A stretch of 8,694 nt of DNA from JAYTXL01 sp043742955. Its GTDB lineage: Bacteria; Verrucomicrobiota; Verrucomicrobiia; Limisphaerales; JAYTXL01. The DNA lies in assembly GCA_043742955.1 (NCBI GenBank), contig JAYTXL010000036.1, positions 1 through 8,694 of the forward strand, written 5' to 3'. The notes beneath the pieces were generated by a model, which made no database searches, was not told the origin of the DNA, and saw only the letters and a program-made list of their open reading frames with translations. The translations under genes and the position numbers were made by a program. This document shows positions 1-6,471 of the stretch, piece by piece (position 1 is the stretch's first letter; every line of letters starts with the position of its first letter).

Positions 1-1
1 C

Positions 2-145
2 CTGTTTCTCGGCGCACAGCTTTCCTGGAACCTCCGCCCTTTCATTGGCGCGCCGGAGCTTGCAGTCGCATTTCTCCGCCCGAACGCCTTCGAGGGAAAT
101 GTTTTCGAAGCCGTTCTATTCAGTCTCAATCGCTTCTTCGACTAA
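2..145 (+). CDS. C-terminal end of a membrane protein, paralogue of the next gene (partial)
   Basis: An open frame enters from the left edge and ends at TAA 143-145; 47 codons are visible. The peptide contains GAQLSWNLRPFIGAPELAVA and ends FSLNRFFD. Its core, Q-x2-W-x-LRP-[FL]-[IV]-G, matches the C-terminal region of the gene starting 22 bp downstream (LQMTTALRPLVGTADTFLPV), so the two look like tandem paralogues. I know this tail from multi-spanning membrane proteins of unassigned function in Verrucomicrobiota and Planctomycetes; the rest of the protein is outside the window. Coding status is supported by the match to its neighbour and by operon-like spacing. The function is unknown. Confidence 0.7.
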   Translation: MFLGAQLSWNLRPFIGAPELAVAFLRPNAFEGNVFEAVLFSLNRFFD

Positions 146-167
146 CCCACCCTAACCGAAACTACCT

Positions 168-926
168 ATGGACCTAACACCACCTCCGATCATCAACCCA
201 ATTCCAACCGCTGCTTCCACCGCTGCCCCGCCGGGCGCGAACCCCTCCGAGCAGGTGCCCATTCGCGGATTCGTTGCCGCCCTCGAAGCCGTGCTGCGTG
301 AGCCGCGCCGGGTGATGTCCCAGCTGCACCAGCCCGGCGCGGGCAGCGTCATCGCGGCCTTGCTTGCCATTGCGCTCGTGAGCGCGGCCATCTATGGGTT
401 CGTGATCGGCACCTTCAGCGGCGGGACGCAACTCTGGGCTGTGCCGGTGAAAATTTCGGCGGGGCTGATCGCGTCGGCGCTCATCTGTCTGCCGAGCCTG
501 TTCATCTTCGCCACGCTCGCCGGATCGACGGCGCGGCTGGCGGAAGTATTTGGATTTCTTGCGGGCAAACTCGCGCTCACAACCATCCTGCTCATCGGCT
601 TTGCGCCGGTGGCGTGGGTGTTTTCTCAAAGCACTGCATCGCTGGCGTGGATGGGGGCGCTGCACCTGACGTTCTGGGCCATCGCGGCGTTCTTCGGCGC
701 TCGGTTCCTCGGCGCAGCGTTCGCCCACCTCGTCAAGTCGCGCGCCGGCATCCGTCTGTGGACCGCCATCTACCTAATGGTGGCACTGCAAATGACGACC
801 GCGTTGCGTCCGCTCGTCGGCACTGCCGACACTTTTCTGCCGGTGGAGAAAAAGTTTTTCCTCGCCCACTGGGCCGAGGTATTGGATGAATCGGTAAAAG
901 CCACTCCGACTCAACGTAGTCCTTGA
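168..926 (+). CDS. Polytopic inner-membrane protein of unknown function (252 aa)
   Basis: The first ~30 residues are rich in Pro, Ala and Thr and probably cytoplasmic. An amphipathic stretch with VLREPRRVM (residues 42-50) follows, then about five hydrophobic segments near residues 60-82, 95-118, 130-152, 158-184 and 196-213. The C-terminal motif LQMTTALRPLVG (207-218) is shared with the truncated gene upstream. The layout resembles Yip1-like membrane proteins, but I see no catalytic motif and assign no activity. The ATG at 168 lies 22 bp after the upstream stop and has no clear Shine-Dalgarno, so this is probably an internal operon gene. The stop is 24 bp before the ATG of the next gene. A membrane protein is near certain; the role is unknown. 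Confidence 0.85.
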   Translation: MDLTPPPIINPIPTAASTAAPPGANPSEQVPIRGFVAALEAVLREPRRVMSQLHQPGAGSVIAALLAIALVSAAIYGFVIGTFSGGTQLWAVPVKISAGLIASALICLPSLFIFATLAGSTARLAEVFGFLAGKLALTTILLIGFAPVAWVFSQSTASLAWMGALHLTFWAIAAFFGARFLGAAFAHLVKSRAGIRLWTAIYLMVALQMTTALRPLVGTADTFLPVEKKFFLAHWAEVLDESVKATPTQRSP

Positions 927-949
927 AGTGTGAACAAAGCCAACTTGCC

Positions 950-1450
950 ATGATTGACCGCCCAACCCAGCTGCTCCGCCGTCTCCGTTGGCTCACTGCG
1001 TTCTTCGTAGTCGGCCTGGTCGTCAGCGGCTTGACGGCGATTCCGCTGGAAACGGAACTGGATTTCCTCGCGCGGGTCTTTGGAATCACCGATGGCAAAC
1101 CGCCCGACCATGTCGTCGCCGAATGGCTGGGTCGCGTCCGCACTGCGTTGCACGAGGTCAATCTTCACCATCCTTTTCTCGCTTATGGAACCGACTGGCT
1201 CGCGTTTGGCCATGTGGTGATTGCGGTTGCGTTCGTCGGTGCCTGGCGCGATCCAGTGAAGAACATCTGGCTGTTTGAATTCGGCCTGATTGCCTGCGCG
1301 CTCGTGGTGCCGTGGGCCTTGGTCTTCGGCGCGGTGCGCGGGATCCCCGTCTGGTGGAGGCTCATCGACTGCTCGTTCGGGGTCCTTGGTTTCATTCCCA
1401 TGTGGTATTGCCGGCGCTACGCCCGTGAACTGGCCTTCTTGCATCGGTAG
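950..1450 (+). CDS. Conserved small membrane protein of unknown function (166 aa)
   Basis: From the ATG at 950 the protein has 166 residues and about four membrane segments (near 13-31, 82-98, 106-128 and 134-152). Conserved-looking blocks are HPFLAYGTDWLAFGH (residues 74-88), the charged link WRDPVKN (99-105) and RGIPVWWRLIDCSFGVLG (130-147); these resemble an uncharacterised conserved membrane family I cannot name. An in-frame TTG at 923 would overlap the previous stop and add nine residues. I prefer the ATG because the hydrophobic N-terminus follows it naturally, though neither start has a good ribosome binding site. It probably shares a transcript with the gene at 168. No enzymatic motif is visible. 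Confidence 0.8.
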   Translation: MIDRPTQLLRRLRWLTAFFVVGLVVSGLTAIPLETELDFLARVFGITDGKPPDHVVAEWLGRVRTALHEVNLHHPFLAYGTDWLAFGHVVIAVAFVGAWRDPVKNIWLFEFGLIACALVVPWALVFGAVRGIPVWWRLIDCSFGVLGFIPMWYCRRYARELAFLHR

Positions 1451-1453
1451 TCA

Positions 1454-1690
1454 AGCTGGAGGCTTGCCAGCCATTAGCCGGGGATTGAGCGAGTCCGCGA
1501 GCGACATCCCCGGTCAAAACGCAGCGTTCCTGCACCCTGGAGGGGTGCAAGGGATCTTCAAAATCGAGCGCTATGACAATGTTTTACAAACCGCTGGCAC
1601 CACTTTCAGGGTGCGATACATTGGTCCTCAGTTCCGGGGGTATCGCTACGCTCAACCCCCGGCTAATCGCTGGCAACCTTTCAGGTTGGC
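1454..1690 (+). repeat. Inverted-repeat element 1: two mirrored three-hairpin halves
   Basis: This element fills most of the 341-bp gap between 1450 and 1792. The left half has stems CAAGC/GCTTG, CCGGGGAT (1478-1485) with ATCCCCGG (1506-1513), and GCACCC (1532-1537) with GGGTGC (1543-1548). The right half mirrors it: an imperfect GCACC/GGGTGC stem at 1597-1614, CCGGGGGT (1634-1641) with ACCCCCGG (1655-1662), and CAACC (1674-1678) with GGTTG (1684-1688). The reverse complement of the right half aligns with the left over most of its length, so the whole can also fold as one long cruciform. The 13-nt loop ATCGCTACGCTCA (1642-1654) recurs in the element near 8010. No gene is evident; the ~100 bp after it, before 1792, show no clear promoter. 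Confidence 0.85.
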
Positions 1691-1791
1691 CGGGATAAGT
1701 AACAAAAAGAAACCGAGGTGAACGCGGAAGGCTTCGCACGCGGCGCTTTGGCTTGGCAGGAAGTGCGGTTTGCGCTACTTGATACGGTGCT

Positions 1792-2529
1792 ATGAAAATC
1801 GAACTTCAAGGAGTGTCCAAAGCCTACGGCAAATTGCGCGCGCTGGATCGCGTGCAGATGGAAATCGCGCCGGGCCAGATCGTGGCAGTCCTCGGCCAGA
1901 ATGGCGCCGGCAAAACCACCCTGCTGCGAACCCTCGCCGGACTTGTGGCCCCGGATCGCGGACAACTCCTGTTCGATGACCAACCCTACCGCCGCGACCG
2001 GGTGGACTTGCGCCGACAGATCTACTTCCTGCCGGATTTTCCGTTCCTGTTCACCGACATGACGATCATTCGTCACATCGGCATGAACTTAAACGTCTAT
2101 GAAGCGGCCGTGCCGGGCGTGGAGGATCGGGTGCTGGAAATTCTGCGCGACTTCGACCTGCTGCCACTCGCGGAAACCCAACTCGCCATTTTGTCGCGCG
2201 GCCAATTATACAAAGTCGCCCTCGCCGCGCTGCTGGCGGTGGATCCCGCCCTCTGGCTGCTCGACGAACCGTTCGCGTCCGGCATGGATCCGCACGGTTT
2301 CAATTCGTTCAAGCAACATGCCCGCGCCGCCGCCCAACGCGGGCGCACAATCCTTTACTCCACGCAAATCCTGGATGTCGCCGAGCGTTTTTCCGACCGC
2401 GTCTGCGTCGTGCACCAGGGAGAAATCCGCGCTTTCGACAGTGTGGCGAACCTGCGCGCCAAAGCCGGCGGCACGGGCGAAGTTTTGGAAGGCATCTTTC
2501 AACAACTGCGCGAGGAGCGGCCCTCGTGA
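1792..2529 (+). CDS. ABC transporter ATP-binding protein with degenerate signature and switch positions (245 aa)
   Basis: This is the cytoplasmic ATPase of an ABC exporter. It shows Walker A GQNGAGKT (residues 35-42), signature LSRGQ (134-138, Arg for the usual second-serine-side Gly), Walker B LWLLDEP (154-160) and D-loop SGMD (163-166). The Q-loop position reads FLPDFPF, with Asp82 where Gln is usual; this PD variant occurs in some ABC-2-type ATPases. The H-loop reads YSTQ, so Gln192 replaces the switch histidine. Length is normal for a single-domain ATPase. The ATG at 1792 follows element 1 and has no obvious Shine-Dalgarno. The stop overlaps the GTG of the permease gene by 4 nt, marking the two as partners. 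The substrate cannot be read from sequence. Confidence 0.93.
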   Translation: MKIELQGVSKAYGKLRALDRVQMEIAPGQIVAVLGQNGAGKTTLLRTLAGLVAPDRGQLLFDDQPYRRDRVDLRRQIYFLPDFPFLFTDMTIIRHIGMNLNVYEAAVPGVEDRVLEILRDFDLLPLAETQLAILSRGQLYKVALAALLAVDPALWLLDEPFASGMDPHGFNSFKQHARAAAQRGRTILYSTQILDVAERFSDRVCVVHQGEIRAFDSVANLRAKAGGTGEVLEGIFQQLREERPS

Positions 2530-4235
2530 AACTGAAATCGCCGGCGTTCGAAAAGGCGCTGCGCCGGAAGGTGCGCGCGGAGATCCGTCGTTCGCCGGCA
2601 CTGAAGCGTGAACGCACGCGCATTGGACGTCAGCCGCGAAAGGCATCGCAGATTGTCGTGCAACTGTTCGCCTCCCTCCTCGTGTTAGGTTTTCTGGCCG
2701 GAACCCATGCCCGATCGCCAGAGTTCGCCGCCGGCCTGCTGGCTTGCCTCGGCACGGCGCAGCTTTTTCATCAGGCTGGTCGATTGCGCATCGGTCTGTT
2801 TTCGGATCCAGCACTGCCGATCTTCGACAGTCTGCCCTTGACCAGCGGTCAGGTTTTCGATCACCAATGGCGGCGGTTCACGCGCGAAACAGTTGGAATC
2901 TCCTGCTATTTCGCCGTGGCTTACTTCGGCTACGGAGTCTATCGCGGATTCGGTCCGGCGCAATGGGCTGGCACCTTCCTTATCGCCGGCCTCCAATGGC
3001 TCCTGATCTATGCCGGCAGCACGTTGGTTCTGGCGCGCGGGCCCGGTTGGCAGTTCGAAAGGATGCTTGGTTTGATATCGATTCTGGTTGTACCGTTGGT
3101 GGTGGGTGCGGTGGTTCTTCGCGAGCAATTTCTCTCCCTGGTCGAACCACTGGTGCGCGCCCTCTCGTGGATCACCCCGGCGGGTTGGTTGAATTCCCTG
3201 CTGCTACACGGGGTTGACCGGGGCGATTGGCCTTGGTTCGCACTCGTGATTCCCATGGCCCTGCTCGGGGCGACGCTTTCGAGATCCCGCCAATGCCTCT
3301 TGGAGATGCACCGTCTGCGCGAGCCGGTCCATTTCCGTTGGCCCATGTTTACGGCCGACGAGGCGAGGAATCTGCCTCCCCAAATTGCCGCCCGGTTGGG
3401 AGTGTCAACCCCGATCCTGGCCGGCGCCACAGAAATCGAGGACGCCATTCGTGCGCGGCATTTCCTGGTGGAACCCGCGTGGCCGAACGCCGGACTGCTG
3501 GAGCGCTGGGTGGCGCGTTGGCTCTCGCCGCGGGAAACGGTAGTCGCCGCCTTTGTGTACCTCCATCCACCTGGATGGACGGCGGCTTGGAAAGCGGCGG
3601 TCAAAACACTAATGATCGTCCTACCCCTCAGCCTGCTTGTAGCACGGCTTGGCAATGGCCTGTCCCTCGCCGTGTTCGGGGTTGGCAGCGTGATTATTGC
3701 GTTCCGGGCGTTGCCGGTTTCAGATCTATTTTGGCGCGGGTTTCATAGTTCCGGTGCCATGGGCGCACCCATCCACACTTTCTCTCCGTTTGGTTACGGC
3801 GAAATCGCGCGTGTGCTATTCAAGGCGGGGGCAGTGCGCGCTCTGGCGAGCCTGCCCCTGCTGGCCATCCTGGGCGCATTTGGGGCCTGGCAAAACAGCG
3901 AACAGGCGGATTGGGGAGTGAGACTGGGCTGCAACTTGGCGTTGCTCTACATCTGCCTGAATCCGTTGTTGGTGGCCCTTTCTTTTTCCGGTCAAACCAG
4001 CGATTACAAGATCACCGGGCCAAACTCCTTCATCTTCTCGACGACTTTTGTCCCTGGCATACTGCTGGTGGGTTTGATGACTTTCGTGCAATTCGGCATA
4101 CTGCTTCTGAACAAGGGACTATTCCCTCCACTGATTCTGCCATCCATCATCGGCGTGCTCTCCTATACCCTGTATCGCTGGCACCGGTTTGCCTATGACC
4201 GCTGCTGGTTCGACGCAATGAAACTCGCGCGTTAG
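2526..4235 (+). CDS. Large polytopic membrane protein, likely permease partner of the upstream ABC ATPase (569 aa)
   Basis: The GTG start at 2526 sits in a GTGA overlap with the ATPase stop and is preceded by GAGGAG (2512-2517) at 8-nt spacing, so translation is probably coupled. The N-terminus is strongly basic (residues 1-40). About twelve hydrophobic segments follow in two groups: roughly 43-59, 68-84, 122-140, 146-168, 178-198 and 235-250, then, after a soluble stretch (about 255-355), 360-373, 380-395, 436-455, 468-486, 504-528 and 531-549. This fits an ABC-2-like permease with two six-segment halves, but I see no diagnostic family motif, so the permease role rests on topology and coupling to the ATPase. 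The stop codon lies inside the terminal inverted repeat of the element at 4232, so the original C-terminus may have differed. Confidence 0.85.
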   Translation: MKLKSPAFEKALRRKVRAEIRRSPALKRERTRIGRQPRKASQIVVQLFASLLVLGFLAGTHARSPEFAAGLLACLGTAQLFHQAGRLRIGLFSDPALPIFDSLPLTSGQVFDHQWRRFTRETVGISCYFAVAYFGYGVYRGFGPAQWAGTFLIAGLQWLLIYAGSTLVLARGPGWQFERMLGLISILVVPLVVGAVVLREQFLSLVEPLVRALSWITPAGWLNSLLLHGVDRGDWPWFALVIPMALLGATLSRSRQCLLEMHRLREPVHFRWPMFTADEARNLPPQIAARLGVSTPILAGATEIEDAIRARHFLVEPAWPNAGLLERWVARWLSPRETVVAAFVYLHPPGWTAAWKAAVKTLMIVLPLSLLVARLGNGLSLAVFGVGSVIIAFRALPVSDLFWRGFHSSGAMGAPIHTFSPFGYGEIARVLFKAGAVRALASLPLLAILGAFGAWQNSEQADWGVRLGCNLALLYICLNPLLVALSFSGQTSDYKITGPNSFIFSTTFVPGILLVGLMTFVQFGILLLNKGLFPPLILPSIIGVLSYTLYRWHRFAYDRCWFDAMKLAR

Positions 4236-4382
4236 AGCGGTTAAACTAAAACTGTAACCCTCTGAGGAGCGCGGGCTTCAGCCCGCTTCGACGCGTTTAG
4301 ACACTGTTACGCTGAAGCGGCGTAAACGCCGCGCTCCTGGCCAACACGGAAAATGGCCACAGTATTATTAGAACCGCTCTAA
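4232..4382 (+). mobile_element. MITE-like 151-bp element with terminal inverted repeats
   Basis: TTAGAGCGGTT (4232-4242) and AACCGCTCTAA (4372-4382) are perfect 11-bp terminal inverted repeats, and weaker complementarity runs on to about 25 bp, including ACTGT and ACAGT. Inside is a second inverted pair, AGGAGCGC (4265-4272) and GCGCTCCT (4331-4338), enclosing hairpins GCGGGC-TTCA-GCCCGC (4271-4286) and GCGGCG-TAAA-CGCCGC (4317-4332). GCG flanks both sides (4229-4231 and 4383-4385), possibly a 3-bp target duplication or chance. It encodes nothing. It lies between convergent genes and could act as a bidirectional terminator, although no clear T-tract follows the stems. I associate similar repeats with Verrucomicrobiota genomes. 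Confidence 0.8.
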
Positions 4383-4694
4383 GCGTCCGAGAGGGCGCGT
4401 TTCAGTTTCTGCGAAAGTAGTCCGGGCGAATCCAGGGTCCCTGAAAAACCGCGAAGGGTAGGGCTGAACCGGGCCGCGAGTTGTCCCAACTCGCAGCGCG
4501 TGGCAAACCGAGGCAGCCCGCGTAAATCTCCAAGCGGGTTCGCTCGCGACGCGCTGCGGTTTGGGGACAAACCGCGGTCCGGGGACGGGAGTGCTGCGCT
4601 GGGCGCACGGTGCCGGGCCAGCGCGTCCGTGAGCGAGAACGGCCGCAACCTCGAAACAACCATGCAAGCGATTGAGCTGCCCCCGTCCGATGCC
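4383..4694. repeat. Hairpin-rich intergenic DNA, probably a dispersed repeat
   Basis: No convincing gene is present in these 312 bases between convergent genes; the frames open here overlap each other and the neighbouring permease gene. Visible structure includes the palindrome CAGGGTCCCTG near 4433-4443, GCGAGTTG (4476-4483) with CAACTCGC (4487-4494) around a 3-nt loop, and GCGGTTTG (4556-4563) with CAAACCGC (4568-4575) around GGGA. GCCCGC and GCGGGT also pair around 4516-4539. Several frames are free of stops, as expected for GC-rich palindromic repeats. It abuts the MITE-like element directly. That it is a repeat family rather than unique DNA is inference from its texture and from resemblance to intergenic DNA of this group. 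Confidence 0.45.
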
Positions 4695-5816
4695 TCACGC
4701 GATCTTCTGTTTGAACCGCAGCGCGCACAGGAAGAAAATACCGAGACCCATCGCCGCCAGCGTAATCAGGTGCGAACCGAATTCGTGCAGGCTCGCCCCG
4801 CGCAAAATAATCGCGCGGGACAACTCGATGAAATACGTCGTCGGCAGCAGCGAGCCGAGAAAGTGGAAAATCCACGGCATCGTTTCGCGCGGGAAAATGA
4901 AGCCGGAGAAGAACACCGACGGCATTACAAACATCATCGTCATTTGCAGCGCCTGCATCTGGTTCTGCGCCCGGGTGGAGATCAGCAGCCCCAGGCTCAA
5001 CAGCGCGAACACGTACACCACGGTCGCGACCAGCAACGACACCACGCTCCCGGCAATCGGCACCTCAAACAGCCAGTGCATGATGGCGAACAGCCCGGTG
5101 GCCATGAACATGCCGATGCAAAAATACGGCACCAGTTTGCCCAGCATCAGGCCCCAGCGCGAAAGCGGGCTCACCAGCAATTGCTCGAGCGTCCCGCGCT
5201 CGCGCTCGCGCACGAGCGACATCGCGGTCGCAAAGGTCGCCGCGATCTGCAGCACCACGCCGATGACGCCCGGCACGAAAAAATTCGGGCTGCGCATCGA
5301 CGGGTTGTAAAGTATCTGCGGCCGCACCTCGATAGGTAGTTCGCGCCGGCCCGTTTCACCGAGCAACTGCACCACCGAATCGCGGAACGCCACGCCCATC
5401 GCCGTGTTGAGCGCACTGGACGCAATCGTGGAACTGGAGCCATCGATCAGCATCTGCACGCGCGCGTTATGGCCGGCGCGCAGGTTTCGGGTAAAATCAG
5501 GCGGGATTTGGAGGCCCACGTAAGCCTTGCCCTGCCGGATGGCGGCGGTCATTTCCGCCACGCTGTGTACCTCCCCCACCACGCGGAACGTCTGGGTATT
5601 GACGAAGCGATCGATCATCTGGCGGCTCTCGACGGTGCGGTCCTCGTTGAGCACGACCATGGACATGTGTTTCACATCGTTGTCGAGCGCGTAACCGAAC
5701 GCGATCATCTCGATTAGCGGGGGAAAGAACATGAAGAACAGCGTGAAGGGATCCCGCAACACCGCGAGAAATTCCTTGTAGAGGATGGCGTTGAAGCCGC
5801 GAAAGATTTTGTTCAT
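4695..5816 (-). CDS. ABC-2 type transporter permease, YhhJ/YbhR-like (373 aa)
   Basis: This is the membrane subunit of an ABC exporter of the ABC2_membrane_3 class. Numbering from a possible GTG at 5819, it has an N-terminal membrane helix (about 24-45, after KEFLAVLRDP), a large extracytoplasmic domain (about 48-178), then five more segments near 183-203, 228-250, 257-282, 293-310 and 349-367. The motif RERERGTLEQLLVSPL (204-219) between segments 2 and 3 is typical of the family, and the length is normal. I choose the ATG at 5816, whose first base is the last base of the ParE stop (TGATG); the GTG at 5819 would also overlap it. No good Shine-Dalgarno precedes either, so it probably depends on coupling from parE. 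A second copy of its first ~9 codons lies at 6441-6471. Its natural partner is the ATPase at 6468-7424, now separated from it by ParDE. Confidence 0.93.
   Translation of the reverse strand: MNKIFRGFNAILYKEFLAVLRDPFTLFFMFFPPLIEMIAFGYALDNDVKHMSMVVLNEDRTVESRQMIDRFVNTQTFRVVGEVHSVAEMTAAIRQGKAYVGLQIPPDFTRNLRAGHNARVQMLIDGSSSTIASSALNTAMGVAFRDSVVQLLGETGRRELPIEVRPQILYNPSMRSPNFFVPGVIGVVLQIAATFATAMSLVRERERGTLEQLLVSPLSRWGLMLGKLVPYFCIGMFMATGLFAIMHWLFEVPIAGSVVSLLVATVVYVFALLSLGLLISTRAQNQMQALQMTMMFVMPSVFFSGFIFPRETMPWIFHFLGSLLPTTYFIELSRAIILRGASLHEFGSHLITLAAMGLGIFFLCALRFKQKIA
5783..5810 (-). repeat. Direct repeat, right copy: 5' end of the functional permease gene
   Basis: This 28-nt segment encodes KIFRGFNA of the permease N-terminus. 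It matches 6441-6468 at 24 of 28 positions in the same orientation. Together the copies bracket the ParDE pair. Confidence 0.85.
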
Positions 5817-6142
5817 CACGCCGCGGGTGGTTCCGTCAATCGCCGCGGCAAATCCCGTTGCCCGTGCATGGCGCGGCGCATCAATACGTCGCCGCCTTTC
5901 ATTTCATAAAAGAGGACATGCTTCTGAAACGGCCGAAACACGACGATGAACCGCCACTCGGACAGGAGCGGATGAGCCAACCCGGCGCGGGGGCCAAGCA
6001 ACGGGTGTTGCTCAAGTAAATGGCACGCAGATTCAACCGCGTCGAGAAAGCGTTCGGCGATTTCCCAGGCCGCGTTGAGGACATACCATTCAAATTGTCG
6101 CTCAACATCCGCGATGAAATCGTCGGCCTTGAGCAGGCTCAT
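5816..6142 (-). CDS. parE: ParE/RelE-superfamily toxin of a type II toxin-antitoxin system (108 aa)
   Basis: The protein has the length and residue pattern of ParE-like toxins: helical hairpin (DDFIADVERQFEWYVLNAAW, residues 7-26, then AERFLDAVESACHLLEQHP), the turn LLGPRAG (48-54), strand SEWRFIVVF (61-69), then the final strands and tail VLMRRAMHGQRDLPRRL (86-102), matching the family's R-x-x-HG-x-RD ending. Known relatives are ribosome-independent toxins (ParE, gyrase) or RNases (RelE); the target cannot be told from sequence. Its ATG (6140-6142) overlaps the antitoxin stop as ATGA, normal for these modules. Its TGA overlaps the permease ATG, which is not normal and ties the exporter to the toxin mRNA. 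Confidence 0.88.
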   Translation of the reverse strand: MSLLKADDFIADVERQFEWYVLNAAWEIAERFLDAVESACHLLEQHPLLGPRAGLAHPLLSEWRFIVVFRPFQKHVLFYEMKGGDVLMRRAMHGQRDLPRRLTEPPAA

Positions 6143-6399
6143 GCTGCGGTTGGATTCCGGCGCGATCGAACGCGTTCGCGGACGGAATTGAAGTCAGCAC
6201 GGGTCAGCGGAGTCACCGGTTTTTCGGCGGCTTCCAACAGCCAGGATTCCAACTCCGGTGTGACCTCGAATGACTTCTGCTGTTGCCCGCGTAAGGAGCG
6301 AAGCACGTCGTTGACTAGCTCGCTGGCGTCGGTGCAAACGCCGGTCCGCACCTGATCCGCAAGAAAATCTTCCACGTCTCTGGCCAGTGCGACTGTCAT
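6139..6399 (-). CDS. parD: ParD-like ribbon-helix-helix antitoxin (86 aa)
   Basis: The N-terminal half (about residues 1-37) reads as a ribbon-helix-helix domain: an N-terminal strand, then helix DVEDFLADQVRTG (8-20), the turn VCTDASELV (21-29) and a second helix to RSLR (37). This matches ParD/CopG antitoxins, which bind their own promoter as dimers. The C-terminal part (40-86), with LESWLLEAA and PLTRADFNSVRERVR, is the likely toxin-binding tail. It precedes parE with a 4-nt ATGA overlap. A possible promoter lies directly upstream (6406-6434). The pair is probably autoregulated, which would also affect the downstream permease. Confidence 0.88.
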   Translation of the reverse strand: MTVALARDVEDFLADQVRTGVCTDASELVNDVLRSLRGQQQKSFEVTPELESWLLEAAEKPVTPLTRADFNSVRERVRSRRNPTAA

Positions 6400-6405
6400 A
6401 ACGGA

Positions 6406-6434
6406 AGACTATCGTTCGGTAACCCTGTTTGCAA
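6406..6434 (-). promoter_or_regulatory. Possible promoter of the parDE module
   Basis: On the minus strand TTGCAA (6434-6429) is followed 17 nt later by TAGTCT (6411-6406). The parD ATG begins 6 nt after the -10-like box, so a transcript would be almost leaderless, a layout seen for some antitoxin genes (TANNNT close to ATG). Match quality is modest. Confidence 0.35.
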
Positions 6435-6471
6435 GTCGTTGGTTGGCGTTGAAGCCGCGGTATATTTTCAT
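6409..6471 (-). pseudogene. Remnant 5' end of a permease gene, now a 20-codon mini-ORF
   Basis: ATG 6471-6469 overlaps the ATPase stop as ATGA and is preceded by a good Shine-Dalgarno, GGAGG (6482-6478), at 6-nt spacing. It encodes MKIYRGFNA, closely matching the functional permease N-terminus (MNKIFRGFNA), then diverges for 11 codons to TAG 6411-6409, nine nt before the parD ATG. I read it as the original start site of the permease (or the stub of a lost sister permease). It may still serve as a short coupling ORF that carries ribosomes from the ATPase to parD. Confidence 0.7.
6441..6468 (-). repeat. Direct repeat, left copy: stranded permease 5' end at the ATPase stop
   Basis: This 28-nt copy matches 5783-5810 at 24 of 28 positions, including an uninterrupted CGCGGCTTCAACGCC. 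The start-to-start distance between the copies is 658 bp and the DNA between them is the ParDE module. Confidence 0.85.

Noticed and set aside
1740..1791. TTGGCA and TACTTG with 17-nt spacing considered as a promoter before the ATPase at 1792.
   Set aside because: The -10 match is too weak and the spacing could be chance in this composition.
4261..4340. Hairpins considered as a simple intrinsic terminator for the large permease gene.
   Set aside because: Stems are strong but neither is followed by a T-tract; the terminal inverted repeats show that the whole block is a MITE-like element, though a termination role remains possible.
4402..4875. Minus-strand open frame of 157 codons covering the end of the ABC-2 permease gene and the intergenic block.
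   Set aside because: It overlaps a well-supported permease gene on the same strand in another frame, and its unique part is palindromic repeat DNA with low-complexity Arg/Pro/Ala composition.
4500..5339. Plus-strand open frame of 279 codons antisense to the permease.
   Set aside because: Extreme Arg/His/Gln composition (e.g. HAPGNRHLKQPVHDGEQPGG) is typical of the antisense shadow of a GC-rich membrane-protein gene.
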